Source: Cohnella endophytica
GTDB lineage: Bacteria > Bacillota > Bacilli > Paenibacillales > Paenibacillaceae
NCBI RefSeq assembly: GCF_003628305.1
Contig: NZ_RBZM01000003.1
Coordinates: 248,001 to 312,000, forward strand
Direction: 5' to 3'
DNA length: 64,000 nt
This document shows positions 46,049 to 54,052 of this stretch, in pieces. Below the pieces are notes generated by a model that had not been told where the DNA came from, made no database searches, and saw only the letters and a list, made by a program, of their open reading frames with translations. A program made the position numbers and the translations under genes. Position 1 is the stretch's first letter. Every line of letters begins with the position of its first letter.

Positions 46049-46074
46049 AATAAACAATAGAGAGGGACAAAAAA

Positions 46075-47415
46075 ATGATCAAGAAAAAAGGGTTTAAGGC
46101 AGCTTCACTATTGATGCTTTGCGGTCTGATGATAGCGCTTTCGGCATGTGGATCAACCAAAAAAAATAATGTAGACAAAGCTTCAACATCACCTTCAGTT
46201 GCTGCATCTGAAACTCCCGCACCATCCGAGTCTGCACCAGTAAAAATAATCAATGTCGAGTTTTATGGGAAGATCGTAGAATTCAGCTCAACGGATGCAA
46301 TGATGGCAGAAGTGAAGGACGAGTTGAAGGATAAGTACAAAATCAATGACATTCAAGTGGATTGGGGCAATTTAGAGAAGGTCGTTAAAACGGGAATAGC
46401 TTCCGGTACACCTGCCGATGTATACCAATTCTGGCCACAAGCCATGAAGACATTCGTTGACAACGGGCAAGCATTGGATCTTACTCCTTACTTGGAAGCC
46501 GACGGCGGCAAATGGAAAGATTCGTTTAATCAAACGCTGCTCGATATCGGGAAATATGACGGCAAATATTACAACGTTCCGCTAGCCTCTAACTTCTCGC
46601 TGATGATCGTGAACAAGGATCTCTTTGAAAAAGCCGGTCTTACTGTATCCGATACTTGGTCTTGGGATCAGTTCATGGCAGCGAATCAAGCCTTGAAAGA
46701 CAAAGCAGGCACTCCGTTCGGATTTGCATCGCATGGTAATCCGGATTGGCTATTCCGTAATGGGATTATGAGCCTAGCCAAAGATCAAAACAAGTTAGAA
46801 GATTTGGCAGCAGGTAAGATAGCAGGAAACGATCCAATCTACGGAACGACATTGGATAATATTAAGAAATTGTACGATTCGCAGCTATGGTACCCAGGAA
46901 AAGGCGCTCTTACAGCGACAATGGATGAGAACAAATCAGCCTTCCTCCAAGGAAAAGTAGGCATTATCGGTTGGGTAGCCTCGGATACTGCCGCATTCTT
47001 GAAGTCCGCTCAAGAAAAAGGAATCAATGCAGTGGTTGTCGGTTGGCCGACTATGGGTAGCAGCGATGTCATATTGGGCGGAGCAGACGGGTTGTTTATT
47101 CCGGCTAACGCGCCTCATCCAGAAGCTGCGGTAGAAGTTCTTAAAACTTACCTTGGTGACAAAGTACAGGCGATCAACGCCGCAGCGGGTTACCCGACTG
47201 GCAACAAGAACGCGGTAATTGAAGATCCAAATATCAAAAAAGTAGTCGGTTTGGCTGCAGCGATCTTCCCGCATGAGCTTGAGCAATTATCGCCTAAATT
47301 AACGGATTACGTTGAAAAACAAATTCTAGCCAATTATGTATTAGGTGGATCGAGTTTGAAAGATGTTGCTTCTGACTTAGACAAACTCATTAAAGAAGCA
47401 ACTGCTGCAAAATAA
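46075..47415 (+). CDS. Sugar-binding lipoprotein, importer C
   Basis: This 446-residue family 1 solute-binding protein has the lipobox LSAC (Cys about residue 26), a Ser/Pro/Glu-rich linker, and IINVEFYGKIVEF. Later signatures are YNVPLASNFSLMIVNKDLFE and SAFLQGKVGIIGW. It starts behind AATAGAGAGGGAC and is followed by a large perfect hairpin, then two permease genes. Its ligand is unknown. Confidence 0.9.
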   Translation: MIKKKGFKAASLLMLCGLMIALSACGSTKKNNVDKASTSPSVAASETPAPSESAPVKIINVEFYGKIVEFSSTDAMMAEVKDELKDKYKINDIQVDWGNLEKVVKTGIASGTPADVYQFWPQAMKTFVDNGQALDLTPYLEADGGKWKDSFNQTLLDIGKYDGKYYNVPLASNFSLMIVNKDLFEKAGLTVSDTWSWDQFMAANQALKDKAGTPFGFASHGNPDWLFRNGIMSLAKDQNKLEDLAAGKIAGNDPIYGTTLDNIKKLYDSQLWYPGKGALTATMDENKSAFLQGKVGIIGWVASDTAAFLKSAQEKGINAVVVGWPTMGSSDVILGGADGLFIPANAPHPEAAVEVLKTYLGDKVQAINAAAGYPTGNKNAVIEDPNIKKVVGLAAAIFPHELEQLSPKLTDYVEKQILANYVLGGSSLKDVASDLDKLIKEATAAK

Positions 47416-47446
47416 GTTCAATAATCAATAATAGATGGATTCGTCC

Positions 47447-47485
47447 TATGAATGGGTATGAGGAAACCGCTCATACCCATTCATA
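47447..47485 (+). terminator. Intercistronic hairpin, importer C
   Basis: A perfect 16-bp stem (TATGAATGGGTATGAG / CTCATACCCATTCATA) with a 7-nt loop and no T run. It is better seen as an mRNA-stabilising or processing element that raises binding protein over permease, rather than a full terminator. Confidence 0.7.
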
Positions 47486-47504
47486 ATATATAGAGAGTGG
47501 AGGA

Positions 47505-48413
47505 ATGAAATTGAAGGCAGGTTCAAAGAGTAAACTCAATCGGACAACGACAATAACGGGCATTGCATTCCTCATTCCTGCAGTTGTGATGATTACATTC
47601 GCAATATTCATTCCAACGATATGGAATTTCATATTATCTTTTCAGCATTGGGATGGTGGCTCCAATCGGAGCTGGGTAGGTTTGGATAATTACAAAGAAG
47701 TTTTCGCGGATAAGACTGCAATTATCAGTATTAAACATTCCGTATATCTTTCAGTTACTTCTACGTTCGTGGCTGTCATTGTCGGAGTTGTGTTAGCGGT
47801 TCTGATCTATCGACTGGGCAGAAAAGAAGGAATGGTTTACCGACTCATTCTATTTATACCTTCCATGATGCCTCTAGCCATAATCGGAGTGCTATTTACT
47901 TTCATTTATAATCCGGAAATGGGGCTGCTGAATCAATTCCTCAAATTAATCGGAGCAGACTCTTTGGCAACTGCCTGGCTTGAGGATAAAAACACCGTAT
48001 TAAACGCCGTAGTATTCGTTGGAATATGGAGAATAGCCGGATTAGCCATGATGCTTTGTTTTGCGGCAATGCAAGGTATTCCAATTTCCTTGCTAGAGTC
48101 GAGCAGATTAGACGGTGCGGGGTACTTCAAGCAGATCACCCAAATCATCATTCCATTGATTAAACCAATCGTCCTATTATCGTTTATATTCACGCTGGTC
48201 ATGCAATTCAAAACCTATGATTTAGTATTTGTTCTAACGAAGGGCGGACCGGGGAATTTCTCGAAAACAGTACCGCTTCATATGATCGATACCGCATTTT
48301 CATTCGGTGAGTACGGTCAATCGGCTGCCATGGGTTTTCTATTCGCGATTATCGTGACCTTTTTTATTCTTCTGACCAACAGACTGCTTCGAGGTGAAAG
48401 TTATGAGTACTAG
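47505..48413 (+). CDS. CUT1 permease (MsmF-like), importer C
   Basis: This 302-residue protein has six membrane segments (ITGIAFLIPAVVMITFAIFI first), the EAA loop ESSRLDGAGYFKQITQIIIP and the KGGPGNFSKTVPLHM motif. It starts behind GTGGAGGA and overlaps the next permease gene by 11 nt. Confidence 0.9.
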   Translation: MKLKAGSKSKLNRTTTITGIAFLIPAVVMITFAIFIPTIWNFILSFQHWDGGSNRSWVGLDNYKEVFADKTAIISIKHSVYLSVTSTFVAVIVGVVLAVLIYRLGRKEGMVYRLILFIPSMMPLAIIGVLFTFIYNPEMGLLNQFLKLIGADSLATAWLEDKNTVLNAVVFVGIWRIAGLAMMLCFAAMQGIPISLLESSRLDGAGYFKQITQIIIPLIKPIVLLSFIFTLVMQFKTYDLVFVLTKGGPGNFSKTVPLHMIDTAFSFGEYGQSAAMGFLFAIIVTFFILLTNRLLRGESYEY

Positions 48414-49245
48414 TCGTAATCGCAATACGAGCAGAGGAATTAACTTGAGCCGTATAATAACGCTGGCATTTGTATTAACGACGGTCTATCCTATTTTATT
48501 TGTATTGCTGACGTCCTTGAAATCGACGGATGAGTTTTATACGAATGTTTGGTCTTATCCTCATCATTTTCAATGGAACAATTATTCCAAGGCATTGTTC
48601 GATGCGCACATTGGCGTCTATTTCACGACAAGTTTAATCATTGTTGGAATAAGCGTTATTTGTATCTTAATCTTGGGAGCATTGGCTGGGTACGCTTTAG
48701 CTCGATTACACGTGCCCTATCGTAATCTGATTTTGTTTTTGCTGCTATCAACGACCTTTCTGCCATCTGAAACAGTCATTATGCCGCTCTATATTATGAT
48801 GAGCCGAATGAAACTAGTCGGTACTTATCTTTCTCTAATAATTCCATACATCGGATGGGCGTTGCCCATTACAATTGTAATTATTCAGCGTTTTTTCGTT
48901 TCGCTTCCCAATGAACTAATTGAGTCAGCTCGGATGGATGGGTGTACCGAAACGCAAACGTTTAGGAAAGTGATGGCCCCCTTGATGCTTCCCGCATTAG
49001 CTACGTGCGCTATTTTTAGCTTTGTAAGTTTATGGGGGGAGCTACTATGGGCGTCCATTGCTTTGTCAATGTCCAAGGTAAGGACGATTCCATTCGGGAT
49101 TCTTAATTTTCAGTCGCAATTTCAAACCGACTGGGGACCGATGGCTGCCGCTATTGCACTAATATTGATACCTCTTATGATCTTCTTCCTGTTTACTCAG
49201 AAGTATTTTGTTCAGGGACTCACAGGTGGTGCGGTAAAAGGATAA
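48403..49245 (+). CDS. CUT1 permease (MsmG-like), importer C
   Basis: This 280-residue protein has six membrane segments (IITLAFVLTTVYPILFVLLT first), the EAA loop ESARMDGCTETQTFRKVMAP (a Cys replaces the usual Ala after DG) and the tail KYFVQGLTGGAVKG. ATG 48403 is chosen over GTG 48394 because GAGGTG lies 7 nt upstream. It closes operon C. Confidence 0.9.
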   Translation: MSTSRNRNTSRGINLSRIITLAFVLTTVYPILFVLLTSLKSTDEFYTNVWSYPHHFQWNNYSKALFDAHIGVYFTTSLIIVGISVICILILGALAGYALARLHVPYRNLILFLLLSTTFLPSETVIMPLYIMMSRMKLVGTYLSLIIPYIGWALPITIVIIQRFFVSLPNELIESARMDGCTETQTFRKVMAPLMLPALATCAIFSFVSLWGELLWASIALSMSKVRTIPFGILNFQSQFQTDWGPMAAAIALILIPLMIFFLFTQKYFVQGLTGGAVKG

Positions 49246-49285
49246 AGATAAGTATTAGATATTTACAATTACGGTTCTGTTAAAT

Positions 49286-49323
49286 GCCGTCGCCATTCTT
49301 TGATTGGTGACGGCTTTATTTTA
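49286..49323. terminator. Bidirectional terminator between operon C and the AraC gene
   Basis: GCCGTCGCCA pairs with TGGTGACGGC around a 9-nt loop and is followed by TTTATTTTA. It lies between convergent genes. Confidence 0.8.
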
Positions 49324-50208
49324 GATTCGTTTGAATTTATATTGTGTGGCAGTCATGCCATAGTATCTCTTGAACGCATTACTGAATTGTTCCTGCGAGG
49401 TATAGCCGATCTGAACAGCGATAGCATAAATGGATAACTCGGTCGATAACAGTAACCTTGATGCGGCACTCATCCTTACTTGAGCTTTCTTTTCACTAAA
49501 AGAAATTCCGTACTGCTTTCGGACGGCACGCTCCGTCTGTCTAGTGCTTAATCTCAAATTATCTGCAAGCTTTTTGAGTGTTATGGATGGGTATTGGTAC
49601 AGGAAACAGTTCTCAATGGTAAGCAGTCTGCTGTCATCTAATGTCTTAAGCGGGACAGGATGTAGGGAGGAAGTATGTAGCGAATATTGTCTCACCAGTC
49701 GAATCACGATTATCTCCAAAATGTTTGTTACCGTGTGATGAAATCCGACAGATTGAATAGACAACTCCGATGCTAGCATTTCAAATAATGCCATCATATT
49801 TTCTCTATCCGTTCCGATCCAGAATGGTGTGCTCATTAAAAGCTCGGACATTAGCCTATCATTCGCTATGTGATTCCGGTTTATTGCAGGTGTTGAGTCC
49901 CCAGGAAGCACCTCGAAAAAGATACAGTATTCAGCCATTGGATCATTAAAATCCGGAATTTGCTCATGTATGATATCTGGGCCAGTCATAAATAGCGTTC
50001 CTGGCGTGATCGGGTAACTTTGATCTTGCGCAATCAGAGTTCCCTTTCCTTGTGGAATGTAGTGAAGCTCATAACTGCCTTGGCTGTGGCTATGTTCTGG
50101 CATTGAACTGAGAAAATAACCGAATTTAACATATAACACATTCAGTACAAAGTTACCAAACCGGAGTTTGATATCTATATTTTCGATATTAACAGGAGGT
50201 AGATTCAT
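49321..50208 (-). CDS. AraC-family regulator
   Basis: This 295-residue protein has a cupin-type N-terminal domain (HSHSQGSYELHYIPQGKGTL, then ITPGTLFMTGPDIIHEQ) and C-terminal helix-turn-helix motifs (LKKLADNLRLSTRQTERAVR, IAVQIGYTSQEQFSNAFKRY). It is divergent to the GH95-like gene (167 nt between starts), the same layout as the AraC/GH106-like pair at 30 kb. It likely senses a cytoplasmic sugar and controls the GH95-like gene. Confidence 0.88.
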   Translation of the reverse strand: MNLPPVNIENIDIKLRFGNFVLNVLYVKFGYFLSSMPEHSHSQGSYELHYIPQGKGTLIAQDQSYPITPGTLFMTGPDIIHEQIPDFNDPMAEYCIFFEVLPGDSTPAINRNHIANDRLMSELLMSTPFWIGTDRENMMALFEMLASELSIQSVGFHHTVTNILEIIVIRLVRQYSLHTSSLHPVPLKTLDDSRLLTIENCFLYQYPSITLKKLADNLRLSTRQTERAVRKQYGISFSEKKAQVRMSAASRLLLSTELSIYAIAVQIGYTSQEQFSNAFKRYYGMTATQYKFKRI

Positions 50209-50374
50209 TTTTCTGTTCTCCTCTGTGAAAATGCGACATCTTACTAACGCGATTCGTCGTCATGAAGGGATAAATTATCCTCTGTGTATCGATATAATTA
50301 TAGGTGAAAGGTTAAGGTAGCGGTAGATGTGCGGTCAGATTTATGAAGAGTGATCATTAAAGGAGGATGACAAA

Positions 50375-53098
50375 ATGAAAATTGATCAATTTCATAGACG
50401 ATTATATGAGAAGGGAAACTTCGCGAATTCCTACACGGAAGTGCCAACCTCTAATCCGGGATTTGAGTGGCGAGAGGGTATGATTAGCGGTAACGGGGAA
50501 AACGGTTATATTACTTCAGGCTCCCCATATAAGGACAGTTTTATATTTCAGAATATTTGGTTTAATTACCCTTCAAAGGAACCAAGAACAATTCCAGAGG
50601 AAATAACCGAGCAACTTGAGGATGCAAGACGAAACGTCTTTAACCTGAATGACCAATGGAAGATAACTCATTCAAACGGTGCAACCAGAATGAGAACATT
50701 CTATTATAGCTACCATCCTGGGCATCAACTTAGATTGAACGCAATGAAAATGGGGAGCATATCGGAATATGTAAGATGGACGAATCACGAATCAGCGGAG
50801 ACCGGTGTACGATACACGGATGATTACGGACAATGGATACGAACCAGTTTTACTTCCAGAGAAGATAATGTTTCGATTACAAAGATCTCTCAATCCACCG
50901 AGGGTACGAAGATCAACATGATCCTCTCAATAGATGACATCTCGGGGATGTGCGGAGCACACAACGGTAACTCTGAGGTGATGGCGCTTCAATATAAAAA
51001 GCTAGTTGATAATGATGCAGAATATATCGCACAGGTCGTTCATTACCCTTCCTATCCGGGTAGCGAGTTGACTCAAGGAGGATATGCCGGCCTAACAAAG
51101 GTCATCGTGGTGAACGGTACCAAGAAAAAAGTTTTGCTAGCAAATTCATATGAACCGATGAATGTGGGGACAGAGCAGAATCCTGCAATTCAAGTGCTGA
51201 ACGCAGATGCTGTCTATTTAGTCACGCAATGCAATAGAACATTTGATATGGGGGAAATAGAAGAGTTCTCGGATGTGGGACAATATGCAATCGTTGAACA
51301 ACTGCTTCAAAACACTAAAGCTGTTGAAGCAAAATATAAAGATGGGAACGGCGAATTTAATTATGTCGCTTCTCTCGATTTCCACAAACAAAAACACTCA
51401 AGTGAATTCAATGCCGTGAAATTTCAGATCAAAGGTGCGGAAGATTTCAAATACATGGATAATCAAACGCTAATTAATGTTCAGAAATCAGCCTCAACGA
51501 AAGTCAATCATGCTTTTATGGAGCAAGTATATAATCAAGGCCGATATGCTATGATCTGCTGTAGCGGCTCAAGCGCACCTCGCCTTTATGGAATGTGGAC
51601 CGGAGAATGGAATCCTGGCTGGCGAGGTATATACACCCTAGATGCGAACGTCAATTTACAGGTTGCCGCGATGAATACGGGGCATTTAACTCAGGCGCCT
51701 CTTGGGTATATCAACTTTTTCTTAAGAAACACGCCAGATTTTGAATACAATGCGCGATTGGCGTACGGGATGCATGATGCCTTACAGGTGTCTGTCAACT
51801 CGGATGGCGATCGCGGGATGCATGTGGAATATGATAACGATTATCCTTTTGAATATTGGAATGCAGGAGCGAGCTGGTGTCTACTGCCGATCTATGAATA
51901 CTGGCAGTGTCAAGGCAATCAACAAATACAGATTCAAGAGGAGATGAAGATAGCTAATCTGAAGCCGATTCTGAGTGTAAATGATGGTGGCATGACAGAT
52001 GAGGAATTCGCACAGCTCATTGGAAAAGGGTTTTTGGAGCTGGAAAAGGATGTCTTGCTACCCCTTCTTACGAAGCAGGCTAACTTTTGGGAACAAATAT
52101 GCACCCCGGAGTACTACACGGATACAAATGGGAATGCTTGTCACGAAAGCGGTAAAACTGAGTTGTTACCAGGTGAGAAATACATGATTATCCCGACCTA
52201 TTCTCCTGAGAATAGTCCGCTTGGATATAGCAGCACGATCACTGCGAATGCCACAATGGATATCGCAGCTGCTCGGGATGGTCTGTATATGGTCATTGCA
52301 ATGGAAAAAGCAGTAAAACGATTCGGATATGAAGCTGCGATCGTCAAGTGGGAAGCATTGTTGAATCTGCTACCTGATTATAAATTTGATACAGATGGCG
52401 CTTTACGTGAATGGGCGATGAATGAATATATGGAAAATAATAATCATCGTCACTTAAGTCATCTATATGTAGCCTGGCCAGCATACGAAACACAGAATAA
52501 TCCGGAGTTGTTCGAGGCAACAAGGATTGCGATAGAGAATAGAGAGAGATACAATACCGAGGATGCTACAGCAGGGCATGGTTGGATGCACAAAGCTCTT
52601 GTCAATGCAAGGTTGAAAGACGGTGACGGTGTTCTCAGTGCGTTACTACCCATGATGACAAATGCTGGATACTATGCATCCTTAATGACAGACCATGATA
52701 CGAACAGAAGATGCCACACCTACTGTACGGATACATCCTTTGGAACTGTTGCAGCCATAAATGAAGCTTTAATATTCTCGAATACCGGTGAAATTGAGTT
52801 TCTTCCAGCTCTGCCTACTGAATGGAAATCGGGATACATAAACGGACTAATGGCAAGAACGCGTGTAAAGGTGAAGGAGCTAACCTGGGATCTAACTAAT
52901 GGAACCGTATGTGTAATACTGAATTCAAGTACGAATGACAATACAATTAAATTAAGATTGGGAACTCCATGGATTCAGGTTACGGTCAATGGCAGTGAAA
53001 CCAAGGTGCTTCAAGATGAGATAGGCTCACATATTCAATTGACGTTGCATGAGGGTATAGATGTTTCTATGGTATTTGATTTGTTTGATTTAGTGTAG
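50375..53098 (+). CDS. Divergent GH95-family glycosidase, cytoplasmic
   Basis: This 907-residue protein has no signal peptide. It follows the GH95 plan but with changed motifs: REGMISGNGENGYITSG for the N-terminal loop; YTLDANVNLQVAAM with Asn425 and Asn427 where the family has NxN; PTYSPENSPLG with Glu612 for the general acid; NNHRHLSHLYVAWPAYE; and CTDTSFGTVAAINEAL with Asp786 in place of QIDGNF. It is about 120 residues longer than the canonical copy at 24996. GH95 includes fucosidases and L-galactosidases, so the altered base loop may mean another sugar. It starts behind AAAGGAGGATGACAAA and is divergent to an AraC regulator. A weakly spaced fucU gene follows. Confidence 0.75.
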   Translation: MKIDQFHRRLYEKGNFANSYTEVPTSNPGFEWREGMISGNGENGYITSGSPYKDSFIFQNIWFNYPSKEPRTIPEEITEQLEDARRNVFNLNDQWKITHSNGATRMRTFYYSYHPGHQLRLNAMKMGSISEYVRWTNHESAETGVRYTDDYGQWIRTSFTSREDNVSITKISQSTEGTKINMILSIDDISGMCGAHNGNSEVMALQYKKLVDNDAEYIAQVVHYPSYPGSELTQGGYAGLTKVIVVNGTKKKVLLANSYEPMNVGTEQNPAIQVLNADAVYLVTQCNRTFDMGEIEEFSDVGQYAIVEQLLQNTKAVEAKYKDGNGEFNYVASLDFHKQKHSSEFNAVKFQIKGAEDFKYMDNQTLINVQKSASTKVNHAFMEQVYNQGRYAMICCSGSSAPRLYGMWTGEWNPGWRGIYTLDANVNLQVAAMNTGHLTQAPLGYINFFLRNTPDFEYNARLAYGMHDALQVSVNSDGDRGMHVEYDNDYPFEYWNAGASWCLLPIYEYWQCQGNQQIQIQEEMKIANLKPILSVNDGGMTDEEFAQLIGKGFLELEKDVLLPLLTKQANFWEQICTPEYYTDTNGNACHESGKTELLPGEKYMIIPTYSPENSPLGYSSTITANATMDIAAARDGLYMVIAMEKAVKRFGYEAAIVKWEALLNLLPDYKFDTDGALREWAMNEYMENNNHRHLSHLYVAWPAYETQNNPELFEATRIAIENRERYNTEDATAGHGWMHKALVNARLKDGDGVLSALLPMMTNAGYYASLMTDHDTNRRCHTYCTDTSFGTVAAINEALIFSNTGEIEFLPALPTEWKSGYINGLMARTRVKVKELTWDLTNGTVCVILNSSTNDNTIKLRLGTPWIQVTVNGSETKVLQDEIGSHIQLTLHEGIDVSMVFDLFDLV

Positions 53099-53326
53099 TA
53101 TCCGTGAATAGCTTTATTTTTCAAGATACCTATTTCCGTTATATAATTACAACTTTTAGCTATTTTTTTCTAAAAAGCAAAAAGTAAAATAGAATTAAGC
53201 GAACATGCGTATATGAAGGCTTGGATCGCTGTAGGAGCTTTTGCCATGGGGTATCGGCTTAGATTAGTCGATGTATATAAGGCAGCGAAAGCAAGTATCG
53301 CGCAAAAATCTAAGGGGGTTACGACA

Positions 53327-53758
53327 ATGTTGATAGGTATTCCCAAAATTCTCTCTCCCGAATTAGTCAAAGTGTTAATGGAAATGGGGCATGGCGACGA
53401 AATCGTGCTAGCGGACGGTAACTTTCCCGCCGTTAGTCATGGCGAACGGGTCATCAGATGCGATGGACATGGCTTACCCGAGCTGCTCGAGGCTGTTTTA
53501 ACCGTATTCCCGCTTGATCCTTACGTAGTGAAGCCTGTCGCGCTCATGCAGGTTGTTCCAGGTGATACCGTCGAGACGCCAATCTGGGATGTGTACGGAA
53601 CAATTGTAGCTAAACGGTCGCACTTGAACGATGCCTTTGAAGAAGTCGAACGATTTGCGTTCTACGAGCGCGCCAAGCGCGCATACGCAATTGTGGCGAC
53701 TGGCGAAGGCGCGTTGTATGCCAATCTGATATTGAAAAAAGGTGTTATAAAGCAATAA
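53327..53758 (+). CDS. fucU: L-fucose mutarotase
   Basis: This 143-residue protein of the RbsD/FucU fold shows GIPKILSPELVKVLMEMGHG and DEIVLADGNFPA with the catalytic His and Asp, then IRCDGHGLPELLEAV and ERAKRAYAIVATGE, where the Tyr/Glu region closes the active site. It interconverts alpha- and beta-L-fucopyranose so that beta-fucosidase-free products enter the isomerase route. ATG 53327 is chosen because AAGGGGG lies just upstream; the frame is open from 53213 but the extra residues are not conserved in type. It is the only dedicated fucose-metabolism gene seen; fucI, fucK and fucA are absent from the window. Confidence 0.93.
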   Translation: MLIGIPKILSPELVKVLMEMGHGDEIVLADGNFPAVSHGERVIRCDGHGLPELLEAVLTVFPLDPYVVKPVALMQVVPGDTVETPIWDVYGTIVAKRSHLNDAFEEVERFAFYERAKRAYAIVATGEGALYANLILKKGVIKQ

Positions 53759-53776
53759 CAAATCATTTAAGTTAAT

Positions 53777-53810
53777 GAAATGCTCTGTCCAAACTAGGAT
53801 GGGGCATTTC
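53777..53810 (+). terminator. Terminator of fucU
   Basis: GAAATGCTCTGTCC pairs with GGATGGGGCATTTC with a few G-T pairs around a 6-nt loop. Confidence 0.7.
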
Positions 53811-53847
53811 GTAATTAATAAGGAACTAACACGATGTTTAAATATGC

Positions 53848-53922
53848 TTGATAATCACTATGTAACATTCCCAACCCGCTATCGAATTGACCGTTTGTCA
53901 GAACTAGGTCCGGTTATCTAGA
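53848..53922 (+). pseudogene. C-terminal fossil of a second GH106-like gene
   Basis: AATCACTATGTAAC and ACCCGCTATCG repeat the 3' end of the gene at 30200 (33771-33812). Translation gives LDNHYVTFPTRYRIDRLSEL and GPVI before TAG, against ANHYVTIPTRYRGDLTSGLL and GPVKLVLH in the intact gene. Only about 24 codons remain. This shows that a paralogue once stood next to fucU. Confidence 0.75.
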
Positions 53923-53988
53923 TTTTTACGCTTTCTAGGGACTTTAATTTACTTCAATAATTGAATAATTTTGTACAGTAAGTAGAGT

Positions 53989-54002
53989 TGTTAGCGCTTA
54001 CT
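53989..54002. promoter_or_regulatory. Probable CcpA box (cre), beta-helix protein gene
   Basis: TGTTAGCGCTTACT fits cre except for the last base and lies about 50 nt upstream of the start codon. Confidence 0.6.
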
Positions 54003-54052
54003 TTGAGCAGTACTATTAGAGATGAAATCAAAGATCAAAGGAGTGTGTAGTG

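Noticed and set aside
53213..53326. Longer N-terminus of the fucose mutarotase
   Set aside because: A ribosome site directly precedes ATG 53327, and family members start there.
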